A stretch of 64,000 bases of DNA from Rachicladosporium sp. CCFEE 5018 (Eukaryota > Ascomycota > Dothideomycetes > Cladosporiales > Cladosporiaceae): contig KZ111150.1 of assembly GCA_002077045.2 (NCBI GenBank), positions 752,061 to 816,060 of the forward strand, given 5' to 3'. The notes under the pieces are model-generated. The model did no database searches, was not told where the DNA came from, and worked only from the letters and a program-made list of their open reading frames with translations. The translations under genes were made by a program, and so were the position numbers. Positions 21,887 through 33,360 of the stretch are shown one piece after another. The stretch's first letter is position 1. The number at the start of each line of letters is the position of its first letter.

Positions 21887-23461
21887 CTGCACAGATGCAC
21901 GGACGGTATCGGCAGCTTGTCGCCTTCAACGCCCTGAGCACCTAGCGCCTGACTGCGTGTGCACAACCTCCTCTTTGGCAGTAGTCCTTGTTCCGGATCT
22001 CACCGCGATCAAGGAGTCTGTCGGTCGCATGGATGCTCTTGGTCGTGATCGCACGGAGTCCACGTTTGCGTTGCTGGCTGGACATTCTCGATGCCGCGTG
22101 GACCTTGCACACCTTCCGCTTTCGTTGTTCTGCAAGCTAGGACGGAGGAGTGAAGAGGTAATGGATATGTTGAACTGTAGTGAACAAGCGACGACAATGG
22201 TGCTGGACGACGGTGGCATGTGAGCGGTTGTCAGATATGAGAGCGCGATGTGCGAACAGACGTCCCGCGAGTAGGACGTGCAACGAGGCACTGCAAGGTT
22301 TGCGCGCCTGGAGAAAGCATCGCAGCATACGAGGTGGGCTTCTTCAGTCACATGCAGGATTAAGTGGCAGCTCTTTCGCCATTGTAAGTGCGGTAGTGAT
22401 CTCTCATTCTCTACCCAGCACAGCCCCTCTGGAATCGCTCAACTGTAAAGTGGTCGACTAGCTGCATCGGTGATGGACAACCAGATCACGTCTGCGGGAC
22501 GGTCGATGATGCACGCAGGATGAAACCACAACCGCTTTGTCGGTCGGAGCTTGATGAAAGATGCCTTATGGAAGTCACGTTGGCTCCGTTGCCTTCATTG
22601 AGTTTGTGGGGGAGGTGAGGTTCGAGTTCACGGGGAAGGTGCGACAAGTGTGGGGTGCAAATTTATGTACTAGGCTACAACAGGCATGTCAGATTCGGTT
22701 GCACTTTGTGCCGATATCTGCATTCCCTCCACGCGGTGTCGTCTAGCCTGCATATACGTGTTGCATACTAGCTACAGCACTACACCCAGCGCGTGTTGTC
22801 ACCGGCGCGAGAATGAGGACTGTATGCGAAGAGCAGCCTTCAGATCATGGTGTGACGGTAGCGATCTCGACTTGCGAACATGACAATTGGAGCAGTCTCC
22901 GTACGGTATACTTGGTATATAGGGCACACCGCAGTGCCGCTCAACCAGTATCGTCTCCGCACGCTACGGCGGTTCGATCTAACGATGTCCCATTTCCCTC
23001 GTCACCATTTCCATGCGTCACTCTGCTTCTGCCCGTCTGCTATTCTCGCTCTCATCGCCATGTCCGTGACCGTCATCGTACGCGACCATCTCATCGCTCT
23101 GGTACTCAGTGCTAGTAGTTCGAGACCATGAATGAGGAAGTCAAAGGGAGGGATTGGACGTGTCCAGGACGTAGGCAGCGATGTGCATATGGATGAGGCA
23201 CTTGGTCGTGACGACTCCGCAGCGCCATTGTCGTCTGGGCTATAAGCGTAGAGTATTCAATCGTGCTTGTCATTCAACGACTCCCCATAGTAATGTTCAG
23301 GTGAGGTCGAATTTGCCGTTTTGGGATAGCGTCAAGTTTCGACCTCACTTCTTCGGCGCAGCAGGCAGTATCTTGCAGACGATCAGCTTCGACGATACTC
23401 GTGCACGATCTGTCTCGCTTCCGGGCTTGACAGTACGTGCCGTAGATCGTCAGTTGACTCG
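21887..23461. other. Intergenic region upstream of the CxxC protein gene
   Basis: About 1.6 kb without a recognisable gene. It presumably holds the upstream promoter of the gene at 23516. No element apart from the shared leader at its end stands out. Confidence 0.5.
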
Positions 23462-23515
23462 GTCCACGGACCTTAAAAGAGACCTCCCGTTCGGGAGTGA
23501 CCCTCAAAAAATACT
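23462..23515 (+). promoter_or_regulatory. Conserved 5' leader with hairpin (copy 2)
   Basis: Nearly identical to 11512-11563: the same GTCCACGGAC start, a TTAAAAGAGACC block in place of TATAAAAGAGACC, the same CTCCCGTTCGGGAG hairpin, GTGACCCTC and an A-run. It abuts the ATG at 23516. The reading frame across it differs from that in copy 1, so conservation is at the nucleic acid level. Confidence 0.6.
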
Positions 23516-26500
23516 ATGCCCTCACCCCCGAGAGCATTTTCCGACCCATATGAGGCCGACCTTGTCAGCCTCTATGGTGATGATGGTCCTAGCATGACGG
23601 GTAGGCAGTTCGCGGAGAAAGGTAGGTCATTCCAACCACGTCCCTTGTTGTCCGTCCCAGTCGAGAGAAGAGACTTGCGCTTCGAAGAGCTCTACGACTG
23701 TCCTGGCGATGATGGCAAGAGGCTCAAGCTTCGATCGATCTTCGTTCGACAATCCGATCCGCCTGCTGTGGTCCGCACTTTGCAGTTCGTGTCGGTGGAT
23801 GAGCTGCAACGCTCACGGAAGATCGACTTCACTCCGCGAGCAGACGCCTTCATTGCCGAAACGCCTACGAAGGAGAAGTCACCTCGACCCAGTCGTCAGG
23901 CCGCGCGTATTGTCGTCAACCTTGACGACGAGGATGAGGAGACTTCGCCACCCAAGAAGCGAGCCCGCATCAATCGGAAGAGGAACGAAGTGGTCTTGGA
24001 CCATGACTCCAATCCTGACGAGCAGAAGGTCGACCTTCCCACGAAGAAGAGTGCTGGTAACGGTAAGAGGAAGCTTGTGATCTCGGACGATGAGGAGGAT
24101 GAGGAAGAGGAGGCCGAATCCAGTAGTCGTCACCCGGACTTGGACTCGTCGGAGCCGAAGAAGCCACTGAGCATCAAGACGCCGGTAAGAGAGCCATTGG
24201 GCGCACTGAGTTCGAATGTGCCGGTGGGACAACAGAAGACCGAGTCACGTAGATCCGGTCTGCGTGCTTTGAAGCCCGCCAAGCCAGCAGCGACAGGGCT
24301 TGACTTCCTGGACGATGGCGCAGATATCGAAGAGCCAGCGCCATCGCCGAAGCCGAAACGGAAGCGAGGATTTGTCGTCGATGATGATGATTTCGAAGTT
24401 GATGATACGTTGAGAGCGCTGGGATATGGGCCTGGACTGAAGCGTAAGCCCGGCGAAAATTACGACTTCCGCTTCCCTGGCGGCCAACCATCAATTTCGC
24501 AGCATTTCGCTGATGATGCGGCCAGTGAGTATGGCGATGATAAACAGCTACAGATTGATGCAGAAGCAGCTGACGGACCTCGATGCGATGAGTCCTGTGC
24601 CAATGGAGGGTGCGATCATCATGCCGTAGACGATGATTGGCAGTTCGACGGCGACAGTGATGATGACGACGACGAGGGCATTCATGAGGATTGTCCCTTC
24701 GTCGACTTTGAGGAAGATGATCTCGCAGAGCTTGGTCGCGGCGCTGATGATGATGAGCTTGAGCAGAGCTCGGACGACTCCAGTGCTGAGGACGACGCTG
24801 CAAGCGAATCAGACACTGCAGCCAAGTCAGGTCGTCAACACAGGCATACTGTCAGGAGAACACCACAGCGCCAACGCGTCCTGACGGAGCGCAAATCTGC
24901 AAGAACCACGAAGCGAGACCCCAAGGCAGCCGACAATTGGTATTACGACATTGCAAATTTCGAATACCTGGACGTTGGCAAAGCCAAAGCTCCGGCTTCG
25001 TTCCGGGAGATCGAGGATGCGGAAGTCGAATCAGCGACAGCAAGGCTGAGGGACGCGCTGGTCCGAAGTCTTGAGGTCCGATGTAAGCAAGCCGAGACAA
25101 CGCCATGGGACCATGTGCATCCCAAACGAATCTTGCACCCAGATGTCATGAAGATGCTCGCGACTTACACCCCATTGGAGCTCGCTGAGATCTTCATATC
25201 AGGGCTTTGCAGGTACAGGCGATGGCTGTATGGACAGGCAGCCATGCAAGGGCGTCGATTGACCGCCGAGGAGCACGCAAGCATTCCGGCTCCGAGTAGA
25301 GACATGTTGCACAACAAGGCGGTCTACGAAGATGTCATCTCCATTGGCCCTGACGAATACCGCTACACCGGCTCCGGGACCTCGCAAACGGGCGGGTCAA
25401 GGATGGGTAACTACGAGTCTCTGCTCAAGAAGAAGGCCGCAGGCGACATCGTAGAGACCTCCGACACGCTGAAACATCCGCATGTGCTCGTGCGTGCTGG
25501 TGCGAAGCCGGTACTGCGGATCATAGCTTGCTTCGACGACACAGTATCAACGGAATTGGTCTTGTTCTTCGAAGGCTTGTTGGTCGACTTCAACCGCTCT
25601 CTGAGTGACTGGGAAGCGTCCAAGGATTTCACTCTCTACACGCACGAGTGTTTAGTAGCGTCCCAAGCTGCGTTTCCGTTCGAGGAGATTCCCACCTACA
25701 AGGTGCTGAACCGGACGCACCCATACAAGCAGAGACTCAGTGAAAAGATCGGCCGTAGGCGTGTCAGGCGCGCCAAGCAAGAAGGGTGGCAGTGCTGTAG
25801 CTGTACAGGTGTCATAAGCGAGGATCTAGTCGATACAGTGATATGGCGATGGCGTCTAAGCGAAGAGCTTGGCTGGGTGCTCTCACGGCCCGGCATTGTG
25901 TGTCGACCTTGCCTGAGGGCTTGGTTCGCATATGACGTTGCAATGAGACCCGATCCAGAGTCTTTCAGGGAGGCTCGCGGCGAGAAACCCAGCGTCTACA
26001 CGGTCAAGGGCAAGAACGCCAATGGACGCGCTGGCAAGGGCTTCAAAGACGCGTTCAAGAACTTCCTGGCCGCGAATCATGGTGTGTGTGAGCTATGCGG
26101 AAGAAACGCTCTGCCGATTGCTGGCCACTGGATAGTGATCGACTTCCACGGCCTCAAGCGTATGCTGCGATGTTCGACATGTGTATGGTCCTGGCCTAGA
26201 CGAAAGGGGATGTATGCAAGCGATGCTGAAGTTGATACCTGGGTCGCATCCCGGAGGGTCATGAACGAGAAGGAACGCCACATGGCAACGATGATTGCGC
26301 AGGATTACAAATGCATCTTCTGCCCCAATGTCGCGCCGCGGCACGGAACGCCTGAATATGCGGCTTGGGATTCGAGTATGTTTATGAATCGGCCGATTCC
26401 ACCTCAGACGGCGGAAGAGGATGGGTGTTACTACTGCAAGGGGTGTGAAAGCAACTGGAAAGGCTTCGCTGCGCGCAAGGAGTCGGATGAGTCGCCGATA

Positions 26501-26854
26501 ACAAAGCGAGACATCGCCGATTGGCGACACGGTAGACTGACGCCCCGCGAAAACCCTCGAATCCTTGCCGACAAGAAGACAACTGCGCTTGCCGACCAGG
26601 ACTGGGAATGCTGCTTCTGTCCCAACGAGTGCCCGGACGACACCGAGGACGACCATAAGAAGATAGCGAGAGGCTGGCATTCAACAGCCATCCCCCCTCA
26701 GAAGGTGAATCATACCGAGGGTATGTATTACTGTCATGCATGCAGGCAAAGCTGGGGAAATCTAGCGAAGAGCCGTACGATTCGCCTCCAGGTTACGCAA
26801 GAATGGGTCGAATGTAGGCGCACTGGCCAAAGCATGCCCAGGCGAAATCAGTGA
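23516..26854 (+). CDS. Large CxxC-repeat protein with a possible GIY-YIG-like region
   Basis: This is a single-exon gene of 1112 aa. Residues 1-450 are low-complexity with acidic runs (SDDEEDEEEEAESSS) and basic patches (KPKRKRGF), suggesting a nuclear protein. Around residues 613-700, DEYRYTGSGTSQTGGSRMG followed by KPVLRIIACFDD and a Glu (LVLFFEGLLVDF) resembles the GIY-YIG nuclease-like pattern of fungal zinc-finger proteins; this is weak inference. The C-terminal third has four paired Cys modules likely to bind zinc: C760xxC763/C796xxC799; C858xxC861/C886xxC889; C933xxC936/C971-C974-C977; and C1032/C1035/C1039 with C1073xxC1076. Modules 3 and 4 resemble each other (CxFCPN...PPQ...YYC), implying internal duplication. 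I recognise no named family. Neighbours are gene-poor DNA on both sides. Confidence 0.7.
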   Translation: MPSPPRAFSDPYEADLVSLYGDDGPSMTGRQFAEKGRSFQPRPLLSVPVERRDLRFEELYDCPGDDGKRLKLRSIFVRQSDPPAVVRTLQFVSVDELQRSRKIDFTPRADAFIAETPTKEKSPRPSRQAARIVVNLDDEDEETSPPKKRARINRKRNEVVLDHDSNPDEQKVDLPTKKSAGNGKRKLVISDDEEDEEEEAESSSRHPDLDSSEPKKPLSIKTPVREPLGALSSNVPVGQQKTESRRSGLRALKPAKPAATGLDFLDDGADIEEPAPSPKPKRKRGFVVDDDDFEVDDTLRALGYGPGLKRKPGENYDFRFPGGQPSISQHFADDAASEYGDDKQLQIDAEAADGPRCDESCANGGCDHHAVDDDWQFDGDSDDDDDEGIHEDCPFVDFEEDDLAELGRGADDDELEQSSDDSSAEDDAASESDTAAKSGRQHRHTVRRTPQRQRVLTERKSARTTKRDPKAADNWYYDIANFEYLDVGKAKAPASFREIEDAEVESATARLRDALVRSLEVRCKQAETTPWDHVHPKRILHPDVMKMLATYTPLELAEIFISGLCRYRRWLYGQAAMQGRRLTAEEHASIPAPSRDMLHNKAVYEDVISIGPDEYRYTGSGTSQTGGSRMGNYESLLKKKAAGDIVETSDTLKHPHVLVRAGAKPVLRIIACFDDTVSTELVLFFEGLLVDFNRSLSDWEASKDFTLYTHECLVASQAAFPFEEIPTYKVLNRTHPYKQRLSEKIGRRRVRRAKQEGWQCCSCTGVISEDLVDTVIWRWRLSEELGWVLSRPGIVCRPCLRAWFAYDVAMRPDPESFREARGEKPSVYTVKGKNANGRAGKGFKDAFKNFLAANHGVCELCGRNALPIAGHWIVIDFHGLKRMLRCSTCVWSWPRRKGMYASDAEVDTWVASRRVMNEKERHMATMIAQDYKCIFCPNVAPRHGTPEYAAWDSSMFMNRPIPPQTAEEDGCYYCKGCESNWKGFAARKESDESPITKRDIADWRHGRLTPRENPRILADKKTTALADQDWECCFCPNECPDDTEDDHKKIARGWHSTAIPPQKVNHTEGMYYCHACRQSWGNLAKSRTIRLQVTQEWVECRRTGQSMPRRNQ

Positions 26855-29800
26855 AAGTTTGCACTGATTATTGACGAGGGGTGTGGTCCAATTCTGTCGC
26901 CAGTCCGGGCGCGGGCTCTAATATCCGACACCTAGACCGCTCTCTTTGACGCGAACGACGTTGGGGATCACCGCAGCTAGCCTTATGAGCTAAGAAGTGA
27001 AGATGATCCTGCCTTGACGAGAAGGCCGATTGCTGTCGAGCTGACCGCAGATGTGGCTGCAATCTTGACGGTTACGAGCTTGACGATCAGATCGCGCGCC
27101 AGATGCATGGCGTCTCTGCTTGGTCACAACACCCACGCCAGCACCGCATTCCTTGAGCCGCGGCATCAGTCGATGTCCACGTAGCAGTGCGGAGACACTG
27201 CAAAGTGGAAGACTCCCGTAGCTCGAAGCTGTGTCTACCGTGGACGAATTGTCGACAATGTACGTATACTTCTGGACAATCGCACTGCGCTAGGATACAG
27301 AATCACGGACCACACGGAACCAGCGTATGAGGTTGCCGATGAAGATCTGAATCTTTCATTGAGTCCATGGGCACTTCAAAATCTTTCGAGGCCTCTGTGC
27401 CGCAATGCGCGCAAAGCGTTACCTCCTTCCGAGCATTTGCTGGCTTGACGATCTTCAAGCAATTGACAGAGCACCACATGTTACCGCAGCGAGATGTCTC
27501 AATGGCGTCTCGGTCGAAACATGAGAACCAGCTCCAGTCCTGCCGAAGTCGATCACGGTTCTGGTCCATTGAGTGTGAACCACGGGAACGCAGCTCGGCT
27601 TGTAATCACTTGATGTAATTTCATGTGACACGGATTGTGCGTCGCTTTCGATGCTTCGTGGGAATGCAGATGCATTAACGCCTTCCAATCGCGCCAAGAG
27701 AGACTACTTAGTGGCTAAGCGCTGCCGAGCCTCACTCACAAGCTGCGCAGTGATACAATCCCAAGGATAGTGGACGAATGCACAGGGGTCGGGACCGCAT
27801 CGCCTGCGCCGGGAGTATCTGCTTCGGAACCCGTTCCTGGAGTCATACCGTCCGCGAGTATGTGACATGCGTCGGACTACTCATACGCACAGTCCATTGG
27901 CCTTCGATCCAAGCTATCTTGCTCTTGTGTCCGTCGGCCGTCTCCAGACCCGATTGTTGCGGCTACGCGCTCCTCGAGTGGTGCTGAACAGGTATGGCAT
28001 GAATCGACTTGAGGAAGGGGGTCATCCTTCATGGAGATTGTGTTGCAGGGCGTATCTTGAATGACGATTTGGTTTCTATGCAATTCGGACCTACATCCAG
28101 AGGTGTGAGGGGCTAGCTGCGCGGGCGATAGCGACCAAGGGACTTGTTCGAGCTTGCACGGAGGCTCGCGGCATGTACCGCCCACCAGACGCCACTTTCG
28201 ACAAAATCGTGGCTCCAGCTGCGCATGGGGCAATTCACTTGTCTCGGCTAGATAAACGTCGAACGCGCCTTGCCATAGACCACTGCGAGTCTGGAATACA
28301 TGTGCATCACCAAGGGCCCGTATATCGACAACGAGCGGCAACATCGACTGTGCCGCGAAAGTCGGAAGGAGTGACTTGCACTCAACGCTGCACTGCAACG
28401 TTCGGAAGCAACACCCAACGCTCAAGGACCAGCGTCGGCCCTTCCACCAATGGATAAGGTATGACATCTGAGTCAATAAGGTACGGGCAGATTATGGCTA
28501 CAACATAGTCGCCCAAGTTGTGGCTTGACGCGTGTCAGAGGCTCTGTGTCGTCGTCATGGATTCGAGAATGTCTTGCGCAACGGCAACGAACAGGCATAT
28601 CTCCCAATATACTGTGCGCGCACCACGATGCAACATGAACTGCATATCACGTATGCCCTTGAAATTGTTTCACTCCCGACGCCAGACCCAGGGTCGACTC
28701 TATCGTCTTCCAGCGCCATAGAGAAGCATGATTCAGACCGCACGGGGATGATTTCTGGGTCAGATAAGAATATCCGGCCACCCAAGCGTCCGATCTGCAC
28801 TTCTGAACAGGATCCGGGTTGCCACGGTTGGGCACTCGTACGGGCTCAGGAACGCCTAGCCCGGCGCAGTGCTCTACACCATTGGGCCAATATCCGCGCG
28901 CTGATTCGACGCATGCAGGAACTCTAGCGCTCGAGAAGGACCTTGTACGCACTGGCTTCAATGTTGGCAGTCACGTCACAGCACTCGACAATGTTGTCCG
29001 CACAGACTCGTGAGTACGATGGGGCCACTCAATGACCTGTGCTAGCTCTTCTGTGCTTCCTCGTTTGCCAAAAACGTGGACACTGCTTGTGCCCTCAATC
29101 GTCGAAGCTGGCGAGCACTGCTGAAACTCGCGAGCTTCTCCAAACACCAGTCACTTGAAAAGATAGCGCTCCATCATGTTGACGATGGGCAGCGCAGATA
29201 ATACACATGCTATTCAGAATATCTTCGACAAGCGCAGCCAGTGCCGCATTAACAGCAATCGCGCGCTCGGCGCCATGATGAAGCCGGCAATACTCACAGC
29301 CGGCAGTTCGAACAAAGCGACATAGAATGAAGCGGGTCCGCAACAACAACTTCGTTCGAAGCTTTCGGTGGCTGAGCTTCAAATGTGGTGTAGAAGACGA
29401 CATAGCTGCGCTATCCGCCCGGCGCAACGCACACGAAGCGCCAAACTTCTTGATGAGCGGTACACCGACTTGCACGCCGGCATGAGGCCACGCATGAGTG
29501 CATCATCGCGCTTCACATCAAGCTATCCCGATTTCCCTTCTGATATCACAGAAACAACGCTCCAGATGTTGGAGAGGCAATGGAACACCAGTGCTTCGCT
29601 GACTATTAGTCACGTCACTGATAGAAGAGAAGAGCATGCTTAAGAACGCATTCTACATGACCCTATCTCCTATCGACAGGACGGACACGGCTCACACGGT
29701 GTGCTTTGGCGATGACCCCGCAAGTACTTCAAAACCGCGAGTTGCGCCAGGTGACAGTCTGGCTGCCGTGTTGCGACCTTCAGATCGTAGATGCGCGACT

Positions 29801-30698
29801 TCTAGACCTCATTCGTGTCGACGTTGTTGAGTCGAAGACGCTGCTTCGATCACATTGTTGTTGGCGAGAGCTGGAACGCGGGTCACACCGAATGAGGGAC
29901 ACTGCAAAATACGCCAGAGACGGAAGAGATACAAGAGATGCCGTCAACAGGTAGGTCAGCTTATCGCGATGTTCAACTATCGACGCAAACCCAAAATCTC
30001 GCACTTCTCCTCAATGCACGCTGAAGCTTGCATCTCGGTCTCCACTGACCACGACTGCTTTGGGATAGCAGTGCGAACACAGCATTCTCTGTCAGTGGAA
30101 TCGGTCTTTCAAAGCACCCGCCCGAGAGATACGGTCATTGCAAAGTGCTTCAAGGCGAATTGCATCGCATCGTGTGCAAGTCGAACGAGATCACAATCTC
30201 GCATCGGTGAAATCAACGACCATCCGCCTACGACACAGCGTCAACAACTTTACCCCAATGGCGTTACGCCAATGGCATTACGCCGACTATAGCATCCGTC
30301 TAGGTAACATCCAGCCAGCCGAATCACCTTAATGACAGCGTCATCTCAGCATCAAGCCGGCGATATCAGAATGGGGACGAAGGGCGGCGTTGCTTATTGG
30401 CCCACAACTCGATACGGTGGGCGCAAAATCTTGTTCTGCCGCGAAAATTCAACAGTCTAGCTCATCTTGTATGCTAGAAGTCTTTCATCCCCAGCCCACT
30501 GAGATGGCAACAGCCAGAGCACCATGCATCACTGAGCTTCTGCATCAATCCTCGTCAATGTTCACGACACAGAATCAGGTCCAGCAAAGACCCAGTGGAC
30601 TGTAACTACTCGGTCGATACCTAGATGAGAGATGCCCAGTCTCACTACATCGAGGATGCCCTGCTCGCTGCAATCGCCCGCTCTCAACGAAGCTGAAT
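26855..30698. other. Gene-poor region, only decayed fragments
   Basis: 3.8 kb without a supportable gene. Minus-strand frames at 27303-27569 (with CGNMWC, CSVNC and CAHC) and 27877-28476 (with CHTC) are Cys-rich and may be zinc-binding relics, but no family could be assigned. Confidence 0.45.
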
Positions 30699-30893
30699 AT
30701 GGGCTTGAGATGGAGCATCGCACAAAACTGCGCACGCCGTCTTCCGCCAACACCAATCTCTTCTACCGTCCGCGATATGAAGACTCTCCTCATGGCCCAA
30801 CGTGTTAACAAGACCTGGAAGACTGCGATCACTGCCTCGATCGACCTACTAGGGACGCTGTTCTTTCGCCGCGTCGAGAGCAGACCCGCCTAG
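30699..30893 (+). pseudogene. F-box domain relic
   Basis: The 64-codon frame contains VRDMKTLLMAQRVNKTWKTA followed by ITASIDLLGTLFFRRVES at about residues 24-60. This matches the core of ascomycete F-box domains, where a Leu-rich start, LLLAQRV-type centre, KTW and a closing LF(F) are typical. The usual first helix (ELLE.IL..LP) is replaced by unrelated sequence and the frame stops 4 codons later. It is therefore a fragment of a gene that would have encoded a substrate adaptor of SCF ubiquitin ligases. Intact neighbours of the same kind are absent. Confidence 0.5.
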
Positions 30894-32242
30894 TGCAATT
30901 CCCTACTCTAATGAGATATCAAAGCGCATACGAGACAGAGAGGAGCATGACTCTACGCATGCCCTCCTCCGCTACGATGGCCACTGTCTTATCGCCGCAC
31001 AGCAGCGCGAATAGGAACGCACCAATAGCCACCAACTTTCCGCCGCACAGCAGTGCGAACAAAATGCACCTAATGACCGGTACTACACGCATAGATCACC
31101 TACCATGGTTTCTCGTTCTCTACAGGGCTTTGGGGCCAGCCAGACTTCAACGAAGTGTCTCAAGTACAGCGACGTGATGCGAGATTTTTGGCCCCGATCG
31201 TACTTCATCGCAGCCGGCATCAGATCAGCGGCATCAGATCAACAACAATGCTTCAACGTGCAAGACCAACGACCGCAAACCACTATTCAGGTCCAACGCC
31301 ATCACAACTAACGCTATAACCCACGACATCAAGCCATCGACATCAGGTCAAGACCATTAAGCTGGAAGCACCATTTCAATCGCATCACGCCAACCAAATC
31401 ACGCCAAACACAACACATCAATGACAGCACACCAACGATGACACTCCAAAGACGACACGCCGGCGACATCACACATGTGCATGCGTATGAGTATCGTGCG
31501 CGCATCACCAGCTTGAGACCTCAGCACGACTCGACCTCTTGAGGGACCGACACTTCACGACAAGATATGGGAAATATCAGCAAACATGCGAGCGAACCGC
31601 GAGACACAGCACATGTATTGCGCAAATAAGCCAGAAGAAGAATATCACGAAGACCGATGCGGCGGCTGAGACATGCTCGCAGCGGTATGCAGGCCATTGC
31701 ATTGCGGGCGGAGGCGCCGGAAAAAGGATCAACACAAGTAAATGCGAACACAGAACAAAGGTGGAAAGCGGGGAGATGGATAGCGGTAGACAATATGTTG
31801 CGAATTGTTGGGATCATGGCGGGCAGCAGGTACTAGTGGAAGAGACTGGCGTGATGGCAACGGACAGATTGCGCGAGAGCATCACAGGTGGAAGAGGTGC
31901 GGGAGGCGGAGGGAGTTGTAAAGGCGGATACATGGTTGTACAAGGGGTAAAGAAAACAAACGTTCAGGACCGATATCAATTCGAGATGGGATGGGATGTT
32001 CAGGGTGATCAGAGCGGTGAGAGTTGAGGGAGACGTGGGAGGCGTATGAGCGACGGGGGCGTGGAGAGCGGCGACGGAGGTGAGAGCCGCAAGGGGGTGC
32101 GCACAAGCTATAGGCGAACTAGGGCGGATGGCAAGCGCGGGGGTCATGATGACCAGGACGCCGCTCACCGGCTCACGAACGTTCGAAAGACTGTCGATGT
32201 CCAAGTTCGCATTGGAGAAGTCAAAGCAGTGTTCTGCCGTTG
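30894..32242. other. Gene-poor region, CA-rich in part
   Basis: No gene seen. 31210-31510 is AC-rich low-complexity sequence, and a 19-nt direct repeat (CGCCGCACAGCAG core) occurs at 30993 and 31041. Confidence 0.5.
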
Positions 32243-32560
32243 CTACAAATCAGCACCGGCAGAAACATCCTGAAATGAAGGCAGCGCCATCGTGGCGACA
32301 GACCTGTTGTGCATGCCTAGTCGTGGCTCGGACGGGACGAATGACGACCTCACGCCCCGCGCCACGCATTGATGGGCCAAGGGCACTCTTCGCAGAAACG
32401 AGAGATGTCGCAGTCTGTGCACCATGGACTCACCAACAACAGCCAGAGTCGATCACACGCTCCACATCGCCGACTTCCACACCGCAATCTTGGCACTTGA
32501 ATTTGTTGACAAAGCGGCTGCGAGGATTATCTCTCGCTATTTTACGAGCGGACACGTGAT
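32243..32560 (-). pseudogene. Cysteine-rich zinc-ribbon-like relic
   Basis: The minus strand reads KIARDNPRSRFVNKFKCQDC, then GVEVGDVERVIDSGCCW and a stop. A frame change leads to WCTDCDISRFCEEC and PWPINAWRGA. The regular CxxC pairs and the run-on of sense across two frames suggest a decayed zinc-binding protein or a small intron between the halves. The family is unknown to me. Confidence 0.3.
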
Positions 32561-32703
32561 GTAACAGTCTGCGCGGTGCTAACGGGCCCATTTGTCATCG
32601 AAGACGCCTCGCGCATGTCTAAAGCAATCGGACCTCGACACTGAACGTCCCTTTGATCGAACGACATTCGAAGTCCAAAATCAGTGGGCAATGAAGTCGA
32701 CTC

Positions 32704-33360
32704 ATGTTCGCCTCGATGCCCTCTGCGCGACACGCCGGGACACGTCAGCAAGGGCCGCTCCAAGATGCTGCCATACGCTACACTTCTCTGGCGTCACGAT
32801 TCCCATTGGACTCCCCTTCTCGATCCCGCTGCAAGGTCATTTTAATATGCATGCCTCAACGCACCCGCGGAGTTGGGCATCATGGCTTCCATATCGTCAA
32901 TACAACGCGAGTATCGGCTGAGCGCTCGAACATGCTCGTCCACAAAGAGAAAGCCATGATCGGCCTGCAGGACATACTCGCAGCATACGAATCGCTCGAC
33001 GACACGGGGAAGGAGCAGTTCGACGTCCTGCGAGACAGACGGCTGGGCAAGGCGGAGTTTACGATGCTACAGCGTTTTGCATTGCCAACCACAGTGCGCT
33101 CGAAATCGCAATTCTTGGCCAAAGATCAGACGGTCGAGTCTGTGAGCACCGGGATCAACGCAGTCGGGATATATAATCGTAGCAGCATTCTCGATCACGC
33201 ATGCCGACCAAACGCTACCGGAAACCACAATGACGATGGGACGAGGAAGTACTATGCACACACCAGCATCGTCGCTGGACGGAAGACCACGTTCTCGCAC
33301 CATGCGTGTCCATGGCTGTCTAGAACGGCTTGCCAGACCTCAACCTCATATGCAAGATAA
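32704..33360 (+). pseudogene. SET-domain protein relic
   Basis: An intact 218-codon frame from ATG 32704 has, from about residue 55, the layout of a SET domain. A G.G..(F/H) start (RGVGHHGFHIVNTTRVSAER) is followed by the fungal spacer (ILAAYESLDDTGKEQFDVLR). Near residues 160-170, GIYNRSSILDHACRPNA corresponds to the NHSCxPN motif that builds the SAM pocket. The next conserved element, GEE(I/L)..SY, should follow about 20 residues later but is replaced by VAGRKTTFSHHAC. The post-SET Cys cluster is also missing. A functional lysine methyltransferase is therefore unlikely; it is a decayed member of the expanded fungal SET family. Confidence 0.5.

Noticed and set aside
30993..31059. 19-nt direct repeat with CGCCGCACAGCAG core
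   Set aside because: Two short copies 48 nt apart in low-complexity DNA; no further structure.
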